This document shows positions 53,343 through 62,593 of a stretch of 64,000 nucleotides of DNA, piece after piece; the first letter of the stretch is position 1; each line of letters starts with the position of its first letter. The notes under the pieces were generated by a model, which was not told the DNA's origin, ran no database searches, and was given only the letters and a program-made list of their open reading frames with translations. Position numbers and translations under genes: made by a program. The stretch lies in assembly GCF_001013475.1 (NCBI RefSeq), contig NZ_JZEF01000001.1:805358-869357 (forward strand), written 5' to 3'. Origin of the DNA: Xanthomonas arboricola pv. juglandis. Lineage in GTDB: Bacteria; Pseudomonadota; Gammaproteobacteria; Xanthomonadales; Xanthomonadaceae.

Positions 53343-54311
53343 ATGAAATTGTTCCCGCTCCATCTCATTCCCAACGACACCAAGATCGACTTCATGCGCC
53401 TGCGCAAGCCGGTGCTGATCCTGATGCTGGTGATCGCGGTAGCCTCGGTCGGCGTCATCGTCGGCAAGGGCTTCAACTACGCACTGGAATTCACCGGCGG
53501 CACGCTGGTGCAGACCTCGTTCCAGAAGACCGTGGACGTGGACCAGGTGCGCGAGCAGCTGGCCAAGGCCGGCTTCGAGAACGCCCAGGTGCAGAACGCG
53601 CGCGGCGGCAACGAAGTGATGATCCGCCTGCAGGCGCGCGAGCAGCACAACAACCGCGACGATGCCGCAACCACCGTCGCCGAAGAAGTGCGCAAGGCGG
53701 TCAGCACCGCGCAGAACCCCGCCACTGTGCAGCCGGGCGAATTCGTCGGCCCGCAGGTCGGCAAGGATCTGGCCTTGAACGGCGTGTACGCCACCGTGTT
53801 CATGCTGGTGGGCTTTCTGATCTATATCGCCTTCCGCTTCGAGTGGAAGTTCGCAGTGGTCGCCAGCCTGACCGCCTTGTTCGACCTACTGGTCACCGTG
53901 GCCTTCGTGTCGCTGACCGGCCGCGAGTTCGACCTGACCGTGCTGGCCGGCCTGTTGTCGGTGATGGGCTTTGCGATCAACGACATCATCGTGGTGTTCG
54001 ACCGCGTGCGCGAAAACTTCCGCGCGTTGCGGGTGGAGCCGCTGGAAGTGCTGAACCGCTCGATCAACCAGACGCTGTCGCGCACGGTGATCACCGCGGT
54101 GATGTTCTTCCTGTCGGCACTGGCGTTGTACATCTACGGCGGCGAATCGATGGAAGGTCTGGCCGAGACGCACATGATCGGCGCGGTGATCGTGGTGATC
54201 TCCTCGGTGATCGTGGCAGTGCCGATGCTGAGCATCGGGCCGTTCGCCGTCACCAAGCAGGATCTGCTGCCCAAGGCCAAGGACGTGGAAGCGCTGGCGC
54301 GTCGTCCCTGA
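53343..54311 (+). CDS. secF: Protein translocase subunit SecF
   Basis: 322 residues from ATG 53343 (MKLFPLHLIPNDTKIDFMRL). Six helices with GFAINDIIVVFDRVRENF and NRSINQTLSRTVITAVMFF; periplasmic domain begins FNYALEFTGGTLVQ. Partner of SecD. The 112-bp gap from secD includes a CCCCCGC/GCGGGGG stem with no T-run, which could adjust the secD:secF ratio. Confidence 0.98.
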   Translation: MKLFPLHLIPNDTKIDFMRLRKPVLILMLVIAVASVGVIVGKGFNYALEFTGGTLVQTSFQKTVDVDQVREQLAKAGFENAQVQNARGGNEVMIRLQAREQHNNRDDAATTVAEEVRKAVSTAQNPATVQPGEFVGPQVGKDLALNGVYATVFMLVGFLIYIAFRFEWKFAVVASLTALFDLLVTVAFVSLTGREFDLTVLAGLLSVMGFAINDIIVVFDRVRENFRALRVEPLEVLNRSINQTLSRTVITAVMFFLSALALYIYGGESMEGLAETHMIGAVIVVISSVIVAVPMLSIGPFAVTKQDLLPKAKDVEALARRP

Positions 54312-54334
54312 TTGGTCATCGATCTTCGATCACG

Positions 54335-54363
54335 AAAAAACCGCGCACTGCGCGGTTTTTTCG
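54335..54363 (+). terminator. Rho-independent terminator after secF
   Basis: GAAAAAACCGCGC-ACT-GCGCGGTTTTTTCG: strong stem with A- and T-runs, 24 bp after the secF stop. It may also end transcription from the other strand. Confidence 0.92.
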
Positions 54364-54398
54364 TTTTGGCGCATCGAGCAGGGCAGCCCAACGCGTCG

Positions 54399-54464
54399 TA
54401 GGAGCGCGCCAGAGCGCGACCGGGCTTTATCGGGAATGCTTCATCGCGCCCGGGTGCGCTCCTA
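54399..54464. repeat. Xanthomonad palindromic repeat (TAGGAGCGC...GCGCTCCTA), copy 1
   Basis: 66-bp imperfect palindrome. Ends are TAGGAGCGC and GCGCTCCTA, with inner GAGCGCGACCGGGCTTTATC. Related to the units of the 62.6-63.66 kb array. It lies between the secF terminator and oprB. Confidence 0.85.
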
Positions 54465-54531
54465 CCGGGCCAAGCGAGCGGGCTGGCTAAAACCCGCCGG
54501 ACCCAGCTCAGCCGTGCAACGCAATGCGTCG

Positions 54532-54597
54532 TAGGAGCGCGCCAGAGCGCGACCGGGCTTTATCGGGAATGCCTCATCGCGCTCAGGCGCGCTCCTA
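54532..54597. repeat. Xanthomonad palindromic repeat, copy 2
   Basis: Same length and nearly the same sequence as the copy at 54399-54464, in the same orientation, 133 bp apart. The 54312-54654 interval contains only these repeats and the secF terminator. Confidence 0.85.
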
Positions 54598-54654
54598 CCG
54601 AGCTAGGTAAGTGCGCTGCAACGTCCTGCAACGCACGCACCGATCCTCGCGGAC

Positions 54655-55932
54655 TCACAGATTCCAGTCGATCCGCATGCCTGCGATCAGCGCGTTCTTC
54701 AGATCGTTGGTGCGCGTCGGCTCGTTGAACTGGTCGGGGTTGATCACGTAATGCAGGTTCGGGGCGATGCGCAGGCGCTTGGTGACCTGGATGCCGTAGC
54801 TCAGCTCCATCATGATCTGGTTGTCGGCCGGGGTGCCGGTGCCGCCGGCCGAGGCGCGGGCCAGGCGCAGGTTTTCGATCGCCTCGTCGCTGTACTTCTG
54901 CTGGGTGATCACGAAGGCAATGTTGTCTTGCGGGCGGCTGGCGAAGGTGCCTTTCTGCACCAGGCCGAGCTGCACGAAATGGTCTTCGATGGCCTGGCCG
55001 CCGGTGCTCTTGAGGATGGCGCCGAACACGGTCAGGCCGCGGGCGCCGGACGGATCCGGATTGGTGACCTGTTGTTCGAAGCGGGCGAACATGCCCGAGC
55101 GGCCCTGCTTGTTTTCGTAGCCCAGGCCGCTGAGCACGGCCGGGTTGCCGTTGCGGTCGCGCAGCGGGTCGGTGTAGTCGGAGTTGTCCTGCCAGCCGCC
55201 CAGTTCGTACATCGCGGCCATGCTGCCGTCGCCGCCCTTGTTCTTGTAGCCGACCGCGTAAGGCACCACCACGCCGGTGGTGTCGTCGGTGCTCCACTTC
55301 AGGCCGTGCTGGCCGTCCTGGGCCTGCACCGGGTTGACCTCGTAGGCGCCCACATGCACGTAGACCTTGGGCGTGACCCAGGCGGTGGCATGCGCGGCCC
55401 AGCTGGACACCGGCCAGTAGGTGAAGTTGCTGGTGCGGAACACGAAGGTGGGGTTGCCGCAGGCCGAGTTGCCCTGGAAGTACTGGCACAGGTCCGAGCC
55501 GAGGAAGTGGATGTTGGCCACGCTGCGGCCGGCTTCCAGTTCCAGGCGGTCGTCGAACAGTTTCTGCAGCAGGGTGAAGTTGGCCAGCCGCGTGCCCTGG
55601 CCGCCGTAGATCTCCTGCACCGAGGTGCTGTTGCCGATGCTGCTGTTGGCCAGGTTGGTGCCGTGGCGGTTGGTGACGTACAGCTTGACGGTGGCGCCGC
55701 CCCAGCCGAACAGGCGGTCCATGTCGACATCGGTACCGACCATCAGCTGGCCGGCATAGGCATCGCCGTTCTTACGGCCGCCATCGATCATCGAGGCGGC
55801 TTCGCCGGTGTAACCCAGCTTGAGCTTGAAGGCATCGGCGGCATCCTGCGCGTGGGCGAGCGGGGTCAGCGCCAGTGCCAGCGACAGGCACAGCAGGCGG
55901 GGACGGGCATGGCGGGGGGCGAGGACGGTCAT
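54655..55932 (-). CDS. oprB: OprB-family carbohydrate-selective porin
   Basis: 425 residues from ATG 55932. Signal peptide ends LAHAQ (about 29). OprB-type blocks: LGYTGEAASMIDGGRKNGDA, YAGQLMVGTDVDMDRLFGWG, LFDDRLELEAGRSVA, GSDLCQYFQGNSACGNP and ending in NALIAGMRIDWNL. Forms an outer-membrane channel for sugars. Situated 185 bp after fruA, same strand, so probably part of or close to the fructose PTS operon, supplying fructose to the inner-membrane transporter. Confidence 0.93.
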   Translation of the reverse strand: MTVLAPRHARPRLLCLSLALALTPLAHAQDAADAFKLKLGYTGEAASMIDGGRKNGDAYAGQLMVGTDVDMDRLFGWGGATVKLYVTNRHGTNLANSSIGNSTSVQEIYGGQGTRLANFTLLQKLFDDRLELEAGRSVANIHFLGSDLCQYFQGNSACGNPTFVFRTSNFTYWPVSSWAAHATAWVTPKVYVHVGAYEVNPVQAQDGQHGLKWSTDDTTGVVVPYAVGYKNKGGDGSMAAMYELGGWQDNSDYTDPLRDRNGNPAVLSGLGYENKQGRSGMFARFEQQVTNPDPSGARGLTVFGAILKSTGGQAIEDHFVQLGLVQKGTFASRPQDNIAFVITQQKYSDEAIENLRLARASAGGTGTPADNQIMMELSYGIQVTKRLRIAPNLHYVINPDQFNEPTRTNDLKNALIAGMRIDWNL

Positions 55933-56117
55933 GGCAGGACTCCGAACGAAGGTAGGCGTGGCCGGGTGGCGAACGCGACAACTAGGGGATGGGTAAGCCG
56001 CTGGCCGCGCACGAAGGTGCGCAGCGCAGCGATGAAACCAGTCAGGGGTGGAGCGGGGCGGCGATCAGGCGTGGCGCATGCGCGGGCGGCACGCGGCAAT
56101 GGCGAGGTGGCCGAAGG

Positions 56118-57848
56118 TCAGGCGACCACGTCGGCCACCGGCTTCTTGAGCAGGCGCAGTGCCACCGCGGTGACCACCACGCCGACCACCAGGGCCAGCA
56201 CGTAATTGAGCAGGTGGGTCACCGCGTTGGGGATCAGCAGCACGAAGATGCCGCCGTGCGGTGCCTTCAACTCGGCGCCGGCGGTCATCGAGATCGCGCC
56301 GGCCACGGCCGAGCCGATCACCAGCGCCGGGATGGTGCGCAGCGGGTCGCGCGCGGCATACGGAATCGCCCCTTCGGTGACGAAGGCCAGCCCGAGCACG
56401 CCGGCAGCCGTGGCCGAGCCGCGCTCTTCCACGGTGAAACGGTTGCGGAACACCCAGGTGGCCAGCGCGATGCCCAGCGGCGGGGTCATGCCGGCCACCA
56501 TGGCGGCGGCCATCGGGGTGTAGACCTGGCTGGCGATCAGGCCGGTGGAGAACGCATAGGCGGCCTTGTTGACCGGCCCGCCCATGTCGAAGGCCATCAT
56601 GCCGCCGAGCAACAGGCCCAGCAGCAGCGCGCTGCTGCCCTGCATGCCGCGCAGCCAGGCGGTGAGCCAGGCCAGCAGGTCGGCCACCGGTTGGCCGAAC
56701 ACGTACATCATCGCCAGGCCGACCAGCAGCGTGCCCAGCACCGGTAGGATCAGCACCGGCTTGAGTCCTTCCAGATTGCGCGGCAGGCGGATGTAGCGGT
56801 TGAGCGCGGCCACGCCGTAGCCGGCGATGAAGCCGGCGATGATGCCGCCGAGGAAGCCGGCATTGAGGTTGGCCGCGACCAGGCCGCCGATCATGCCGGG
56901 CGCGATGCCGGGGCGGTCGGCGATGGAGTAGGCGATATAACCGGCCAGCGCGGGCACCATCAGGGTGAAGCCGGCCTTGGCGCCGATCTGGAACAGCGAC
57001 CAGGCCAGCGTGCCCTGGTGCGCATCGTCGCCGGCATAGATGCCACCGAGCGCGAATGCCAGCGCGATCAACAAGCCGCCGGCGGTGACGAAGGGCAGCA
57101 TGAACGACACGCCGGTCATCAGGTGCTTGTAGGCGCCGGTGCGGCCGTTGCCGGTGTTTTCGGCCTTGGCGGCGCCCGCGACCGGCGCCGCGCCGCCGTG
57201 CACGCCGGCTTCGGCCAGCGCTTTCTGGATCAAGGCCGGGCCGTCGTTGATGGCCGGCTTGGTGCCGCTCTTGAACAGGCGCTTGCCGCCGAAGCGGGCC
57301 AGGTCGACTTCGCGATCGGCGGCGATCAGCACCAGATCGGCATCGCGGATTTCCGCGTCGGTCAGGGCGTCCTGCGCGCCGACCGAGCCCTGGGTTTCCA
57401 CGCGGATCTGGTAGCCGAGTTTTTTCGCGGCCTGCTGCAGGCCTTCGGCGGCCATGAAGGTGTGCGCGATGCCGGTGGGGCAGGAGGTGATCGCAACGAT
57501 GCGCTTGCTGGCCGCGCTGCCTGCGGCAGCCGATGCATTGGCGGCAGCCGGTGCGGCGAGCTGGTTCACCGCGGCGGCCGGGTCGTCCAGTACCGCGCCC
57601 AGGCTCAGGCGCAGCAGCTGCGCGTCGCCGAAGCGGGCGGTGTCGGCATCGGCGTCGCCGATCACCAGCACCTGGCTGGCGGCGCTGGCCAGTTCGCCCG
57701 GCAATGCGCCGAGCACGCCCTGGTCGCTGCGGATTTCGATCGTCACGCTGCGCCCTGCGGCGGTGGCCGCGCGGCGCAGCGCTTCGGCCGCCAGGACGGC
57801 TTCGGTGCTGCGGTCGCCAGCGGCGATGACCACGATGGAAGAGGACAT
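56118..57848 (-). CDS. fruA: PTS fructose transporter subunit EIIBC
   Basis: 576 residues from ATG 57848. An N-terminal EIIB'-like region (1-100) is followed by the EIIB domain with the phospho-Cys in ITSCPTGIAHTFMAAE (Cys123) and then an 8-10 helix EIIC channel (GAYKHLMTGVSFMLPFVTAG; GGPVNKAAYAFSTGLI). Transports and phosphorylates fructose to fructose-1-phosphate. Phosphate comes from FruB; the product goes to FruK. 108 bp after fruK. Confidence 0.96.
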   Translation of the reverse strand: MSSSIVVIAAGDRSTEAVLAAEALRRAATAAGRSVTIEIRSDQGVLGALPGELASAASQVLVIGDADADTARFGDAQLLRLSLGAVLDDPAAAVNQLAAPAAANASAAAGSAASKRIVAITSCPTGIAHTFMAAEGLQQAAKKLGYQIRVETQGSVGAQDALTDAEIRDADLVLIAADREVDLARFGGKRLFKSGTKPAINDGPALIQKALAEAGVHGGAAPVAGAAKAENTGNGRTGAYKHLMTGVSFMLPFVTAGGLLIALAFALGGIYAGDDAHQGTLAWSLFQIGAKAGFTLMVPALAGYIAYSIADRPGIAPGMIGGLVAANLNAGFLGGIIAGFIAGYGVAALNRYIRLPRNLEGLKPVLILPVLGTLLVGLAMMYVFGQPVADLLAWLTAWLRGMQGSSALLLGLLLGGMMAFDMGGPVNKAAYAFSTGLIASQVYTPMAAAMVAGMTPPLGIALATWVFRNRFTVEERGSATAAGVLGLAFVTEGAIPYAARDPLRTIPALVIGSAVAGAISMTAGAELKAPHGGIFVLLIPNAVTHLLNYVLALVVGVVVTAVALRLLKKPVADVVA

Positions 57849-57956
57849 GCAAATCTCCTGCGTTGTTCGGTCGCCGGCAAGCGCCGGCGGGATACGTGGT
57901 GTCTTGCGCAAAACACCGGCGCGCTGGCACTGCCAGCGTTCGCGCCGGCGGTGGTG

Positions 57957-58913
57957 CTACGAGAGCGGGTCGATGACGATCTCGCCGGCGAGCTTGCGTA
58001 CCTGCTGCGGGTTCAGCCGGCGCGCATCGCCGCTTTCCAGCCGACTGAGCGAGAACGCGGTCGCCAGCCGTGCGCAACTTTCCAGACCGGTGGACTCGCC
58101 AAGCAGCGCGGCGGCCAGGCCGGCCACCATCGCGTCACCGGCGCCCACGCTGCTGCCCTGCGCCAGCCGCGGCGGGCGCGCGATCAGGCGCTGGTCGCGC
58201 TGCACGAACAGGGCGCCTTCGGTCCCCATCGAAATGACCACCAGCTGGATACCGCGTGCGATCAGTTCGTGCGCGGCGGCGCTGAGGGCGGCACGGTCGC
58301 TCAGTGGGCGGCCGGTCCAGGCTTCCAGCTCGTGGCGGTTCGGCTTGACCGCGTACGGCAGCGCCTGGCGCGCGGCACCGAGTGCGGCCACCAGCGGCGC
58401 GCCACTGGTGTCCAGCAGCACGCGCGCACCGGCGGCGCTGGCCTGGGCCTGCAACTGCGCCCAGCTGTCGTCCGGCAGGCCGGCCGGTAGGCTGCCCGAC
58501 AGCACCACCGGCAGGCCGGGGCGCAGCAGCGGGGCGAGGTGATCGGCCACGCCCTGCAGGTGCGGCTGGCCCAGGCGCAGGCCGGGCAGGTTGATGTCGG
58601 TAGTGTCGTTGCTGCGCGCTTCGACCAGCTTGAGGTTGGTACGGGTCTCGCCGGCCACGCGCTGGCAGTGATCGGCAATGCCGCGCTCGCGGAACAGCGC
58701 CTCGAACACGCCGGCATTGCCGACCCCGAGCACGCCGAGCGCGGCGACCTGGCTGCCCCAGTCGGCCAGACAGGCGGCCACGTTGATGCCCTTGCCGCCG
58801 GCATCGTTGCGCACGCTGCTGGCGCGATGCACCGCGCCCGGCTGCAGGCTGTCGAGCTGGATGGTCTGGTCGATCGCCGGGTTCAGCGTCACCGTGATGG
58901 CATGCAGGTTCAT
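57957..58913 (-). CDS. fruK: 1-phosphofructokinase
   Basis: 318 residues from ATG 58913, overlapping the fruB stop (ATGA). PfkB family motifs: NDAGGKGINVAACLADWGS and GSSVGAGDAMVAGLAAALLG (catalytic Asp about 260). Phosphorylates fructose-1-phosphate to fructose-1,6-bisphosphate with ATP. Second gene of fruBKA. Confidence 0.97.
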   Translation of the reverse strand: MNLHAITVTLNPAIDQTIQLDSLQPGAVHRASSVRNDAGGKGINVAACLADWGSQVAALGVLGVGNAGVFEALFRERGIADHCQRVAGETRTNLKLVEARSNDTTDINLPGLRLGQPHLQGVADHLAPLLRPGLPVVLSGSLPAGLPDDSWAQLQAQASAAGARVLLDTSGAPLVAALGAARQALPYAVKPNRHELEAWTGRPLSDRAALSAAAHELIARGIQLVVISMGTEGALFVQRDQRLIARPPRLAQGSSVGAGDAMVAGLAAALLGESTGLESCARLATAFSLSRLESGDARRLNPQQVRKLAGEIVIDPLS

Positions 58914-61429
58914 GCCTGGCCCTCGCGCTGCGCTTCCAGGGCGCGCACCTGCTCTGCGGTTTCGCAGTTCAGCGCCTGCTCGGCCAGCTGCTGCAGCGTG
59001 CTCAGCGCGGTGCCGCGCAGGCGTGCCTTGACCGCCGGGATGTCGTTGGGCGTCATCGACAGTTCCTGCACGCCCAGTCCGGCCAGCAGGCTGGCGCCGA
59101 ACGGATCGCCGGCCAGACCGCCGCACACGCCGACCCAGCGGTCGTGTTTGCGCGCACCTTCAATCGTGCTGCGGATCATGCGCAGCACCGCCGGGTGCAG
59201 GCTGTCGGCTTCGGCGGCCAGCTCCGGGTTCTGGCGGTCGATCGCCAGCACGTACTGGGTCAGGTCGTTGGTGCCGATCGAGAAGAAGTCCGCATGGCGC
59301 GCCAGTACGTCGGCCTGTGCGGCGGCGGCGGGCACCTCGATCATGATGCCGATCGGCACCTCGGGCGCGTCGAGTTCGGCGCGGATGCGCGCGCAGATGG
59401 CGCGCAGGGTGATCAGCTCCGGCACCGAGGTGATCATCGGGAACATGATCGACAGCCGCGCCCCGTCCTTGGCGGCGCGGTACAGCGCACGCAGTTGCGG
59501 TTCGAGCAGGTCCGGGCGACGCAGCAGCAGGCGCGCGCCGCGGACGCCCAGGAACGGGTTTTCCTCGTGCGGCAGCTCCAGATGCGCCACCTGCTTGTCG
59601 CCGCCGATGTCCAGTGCGCGCACGATCAGCGGGCGGCCATCCAGCGCCTGCGCCATCGCCAGGTAGGTTGCGTGCTGCTCGTCCTCGCTGGGCGTGCTGC
59701 CGCTTTCCAGGAACAGGAATTCGGTCCGCATCAGGCCGACGCCTTCGGCGCCCTGGGTCAGCGCCATCGCAACCTGGTCTGGCAGGTTGACGTTGGCGCC
59801 GATGTCGATGTGGTGGCCGTCGCTGGTTTCGGCTGGCAATGCGCGCTGCGCGGCCTCGCGCTCGCGGATCGCCTGCTGCTCGGCGATATGCGTGCGCGCC
59901 GCATCCAGGTCCAGCTCGGACGGGTTGATGTACAGCCGCCCGCTGCTGCCGTCGATGATGGCGGTGACGCCGTCTTCGATATCCATGAGTTGGCCGCCGG
60001 CCGCGACCAGCGCCGGCAGGCCGAGCGTGCGCGACAGGATCGCGGTATGCGAGGTCGGCCCGCCTTGGGCAGTGGCCAGGCCGAGCACGCGTGCGGTGTC
60101 CAGGTTGGCGGTGTCCGACGGCGACAGATCGCCGGCCAGCAGGATGCAGGGCTGCTCCGGCAGGTCGGTCAGGCCGGCGCCGGCGGCGGCCGGGTCGAGC
60201 TGGGCCAGCACGCGGCGGCCGACATCGCGCAGGTCGGCCGCGCGGCCGGCCAGCACCGGGTTGCCGAGTGCGGCCAGTCCCGAGGCGATCTGTTCCACCG
60301 CCTGGTGCCACGACCACGCCACGCCGTGGCCTTCGACCATCAGCTGGCAGGTGCGGGTGATCAGGTCGGTGTCGTTGAGCAGTTCGGCCTGGGCCTTGAA
60401 GATCGCCGCGTCCGAGGCGCCGAGCCGGCGCTGGGTATCGTCCTGGATCGCCGCCAGCTGCTGGCGGGTGCGGGTCAGCGCGTCGTGCAGCAGCGCGCCG
60501 CCATCGCCCAGGCCGACCGGTTGATCGGCCACCTCGGTCTGCGCCGCGCGCAGCCGGTGCACGATGCCGATCGCCACGCCCGGGCTGGCGCCGATGCCGA
60601 CGATGGCTGGTTGCGCCTGTGGCGGCGTCCAGCCGGCCACCGGGGCGGCGCGGCGTTGCGCGGCACGCTCGGCATCGGCCTTTTCCTGCGCGGTCAGGCT
60701 GTCCATCACTGCGCGCAGGCGCTTGAGCAGCGCACCCGCATCAGTGCCTTCGGCCGAGACGGTGATGCTGTCGCCGGCACGCAGGCCCAACTGCAGCAGG
60801 CCGACCAGGCTCTTGGCATCGGCGGCCTGGTCGCCGGCGCGCACCTGGGCGCGCGCCGAGAAACCGCGCGCCGTCTCGGCCCAACGGGTGGCCGGGCGGG
60901 CGTGCAGGCCGCTGGGGTAGGCAATGGTCCACTCGAAGGATTCGGCCAGATCGGTGGCCGGCGCGGCGCTGGTGTCGGGTGCGCGGTCGCCGGTCAAGGC
61001 CGCCACGATCACGCCGGGGTCGTCGGTGGTGAACAGCGCTTCCAACTGGGCCGGGTCCTGGATCAGGCGGGTCAGCCGGCGCAGCAGGGTGATGTGGGTG
61101 TCGGACTGGGCGGCGATGCCGACCACCAGCCGGGTGGTCTGGCCCGGGTTCCACTCCACGCCCTCGGGCAACTGCAGCACGGCGATGCCGTCGCGGCGCA
61201 CCAGGTGGCGGTCTTCGCCGACGCCGTGCGGGATCGCCAGGCCGTGGCCGAGGAAGGTGTTCGCCAGGCCTTCGCGGCGCCGCATGCTGGCGTCGTAGCC
61301 CGGCGTCACGCAGCCGGCGGCGACCAGCAACTGGGCGGCCTGCGCGATGGCGTCATCCTTGTCGCGGGCATGCGCACGCAGGCGCACGAGTTCGGGGGTG
61401 ACGGGGGCGGCTGGCGACGGAGAGGACAA
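58910..61429 (-). CDS. fruB: Multiphosphoryl transfer protein (EIIA-Fru / HPr / EI fusion)
   Basis: 839 residues from a TTG start with GGAG upstream. Three domains in order: EIIA-Fru (1-150, phospho-His68 in GLAIPHG), HPr (about 165-250, phospho-His176 in GLHARPA) and Enzyme I (about 280-839, phospho-His461 in GGPTSHTAIL, plus PEP-binding LMRTEFLFLESG and SIGTNDLTQY). One polypeptide therefore moves phosphate from PEP to FruA. The EI-containing fusion is typical of xanthomonad and pseudomonad FruB. First gene of fruBKA, divergent from fruR, preceded by an operator. Confidence 0.97.
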   Translation of the reverse strand: MSSPSPAAPVTPELVRLRAHARDKDDAIAQAAQLLVAAGCVTPGYDASMRRREGLANTFLGHGLAIPHGVGEDRHLVRRDGIAVLQLPEGVEWNPGQTTRLVVGIAAQSDTHITLLRRLTRLIQDPAQLEALFTTDDPGVIVAALTGDRAPDTSAAPATDLAESFEWTIAYPSGLHARPATRWAETARGFSARAQVRAGDQAADAKSLVGLLQLGLRAGDSITVSAEGTDAGALLKRLRAVMDSLTAQEKADAERAAQRRAAPVAGWTPPQAQPAIVGIGASPGVAIGIVHRLRAAQTEVADQPVGLGDGGALLHDALTRTRQQLAAIQDDTQRRLGASDAAIFKAQAELLNDTDLITRTCQLMVEGHGVAWSWHQAVEQIASGLAALGNPVLAGRAADLRDVGRRVLAQLDPAAAGAGLTDLPEQPCILLAGDLSPSDTANLDTARVLGLATAQGGPTSHTAILSRTLGLPALVAAGGQLMDIEDGVTAIIDGSSGRLYINPSELDLDAARTHIAEQQAIREREAAQRALPAETSDGHHIDIGANVNLPDQVAMALTQGAEGVGLMRTEFLFLESGSTPSEDEQHATYLAMAQALDGRPLIVRALDIGGDKQVAHLELPHEENPFLGVRGARLLLRRPDLLEPQLRALYRAAKDGARLSIMFPMITSVPELITLRAICARIRAELDAPEVPIGIMIEVPAAAAQADVLARHADFFSIGTNDLTQYVLAIDRQNPELAAEADSLHPAVLRMIRSTIEGARKHDRWVGVCGGLAGDPFGASLLAGLGVQELSMTPNDIPAVKARLRGTALSTLQQLAEQALNCETAEQVRALEAQREGQA

Positions 61430-61466
61430 GACGGACTCCGGGGGTGGGGACGGGCTGGGCAGTATA

Positions 61467-61482
61467 GTGGGAACGTTCCCAC
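61467..61482. promoter_or_regulatory. FruR operator O1 (upstream of fruB)
   Basis: GTGGGAACGTTCCCAC is a perfect 16-bp palindrome with the central CG typical of LacI-family operators. It is 37 bp upstream of the fruB start. Confidence 0.88.
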
Positions 61483-61576
61483 GTTCCAGGTCAATGTGCG
61501 CTGCACAAAAACGTTGTAGTGCTTTCGGGTTAGCATCGAATCAGACACGGCGCCTGGCCCCAGGTGCGCAAATGGA

Positions 61577-61592
61577 GCGGGAACGGTCCCAG
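61577..61592. promoter_or_regulatory. FruR operator O2 (overlapping the fruR start)
   Basis: GCGGGAACGGTCCCAG has the same GGGAACG/GTCCC core as O1, with one break in symmetry. It abuts the fruR GTG at 61592, consistent with autoregulation. Confidence 0.75.
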
Positions 61593-62581
61593 TGAGTATC
61601 AGCATCAATGACGTGGCCCGGGTGGCCGGGGTTTCCAAATCGACGGTCTCGCGCGCGTTGGGTACTGGCCCGGTCAGCGAGGAGGTGCGGGCCAAGGTCG
61701 AGGCGGCGGTGCGCCAGACCGGCTACCGGCCCAACCTGATGGCGCGGCGCCTGCGATCGCAGCAGTCCGGCATCCTGGGGGTGATCGTCGCCGACATCCG
61801 CAACCCGTACTTCACCGCGCTGATCCGCGCGGTGGAGGAGGTGGCCTATCGCGCCGGCATGCGCGTGACCCTGTGCAATACCGACGAAGACCCCGAGCGC
61901 GAGGCGCTGTACCTGCAATTGATGCAGGAAGAACGCATCACCGGGCTGATCTTCGCGCCGACCCGCAGCACGGTCGGGCGCATGCACGAGCTGGTGCTGG
62001 ACTACCCGACCGTGCTGGTGGACCGCGCCGGCCCCGGCAGCCGCTACGACAGCGTGGTGCTGGACAACGCCGCGGCCATGGGCGAGCTGGTCGCGCATCT
62101 GCAGGCGCAGGGGTATCGGCGCATCGGCGGGCTGTTCGGTACCAGTACCACCGCGACCGAACGCCGCAACGGCTATCTGGCCGCGATGGCGGTGCCGGGG
62201 CTGACGCCAGCCTACCGCGAAGTGGCGCCCACCGCCGAAGCGGCGATCGCCGAAGTCGGCCAATGGCTGGCCGGCGCTGACCGCCCCGACGCCATCGTGA
62301 CCAGTAACAGCCTGTTGTTGATGGGCGCGCTCAAGGCCGCCCGCACCGCCGGTCTGCGCATCCCCGACGACCTGGCCCTGGCCGGCTTCGACAACGAGCG
62401 CTGGACCGACCTGGTCGAGCCAGGCATCACGGTGGTCGAGCAACCGGTCGAAGACATGGGCCGCGCGGCGATGTCGCTGCTGCTGGAGCGTTTGAGCAAT
62501 CCGCAGCTGCCGATCCGCCGCATGGTGATGACCGGCCGCTGCGTGGTCCGCGGCTCCACTGGCGCACGCCCGCGCACCTAG
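61592..62581 (+). CDS. fruR: LacI-family transcriptional regulator of the fructose operon
   Basis: 329 residues from GTG 61592. N-terminal HTH (SINDVARVAGVSKSTVSRAL) and hinge (QTGYRPNLMARRLRS) are followed by a periplasmic-binding-type effector domain (LGVIVADIRNPYFTALIRAV to ALAGFDNERWTDLVEPGI). Predicted to repress fruBKA and itself through the two operators between them, with fructose-1-phosphate or a related sugar phosphate as inducer (family knowledge). Confidence 0.94.
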   Translation: MSISINDVARVAGVSKSTVSRALGTGPVSEEVRAKVEAAVRQTGYRPNLMARRLRSQQSGILGVIVADIRNPYFTALIRAVEEVAYRAGMRVTLCNTDEDPEREALYLQLMQEERITGLIFAPTRSTVGRMHELVLDYPTVLVDRAGPGSRYDSVVLDNAAAMGELVAHLQAQGYRRIGGLFGTSTTATERRNGYLAAMAVPGLTPAYREVAPTAEAAIAEVGQWLAGADRPDAIVTSNSLLLMGALKAARTAGLRIPDDLALAGFDNERWTDLVEPGITVVEQPVEDMGRAAMSLLLERLSNPQLPIRRMVMTGRCVVRGSTGARPRT

Positions 62582-62593
62582 CCGCCCTCGTCG

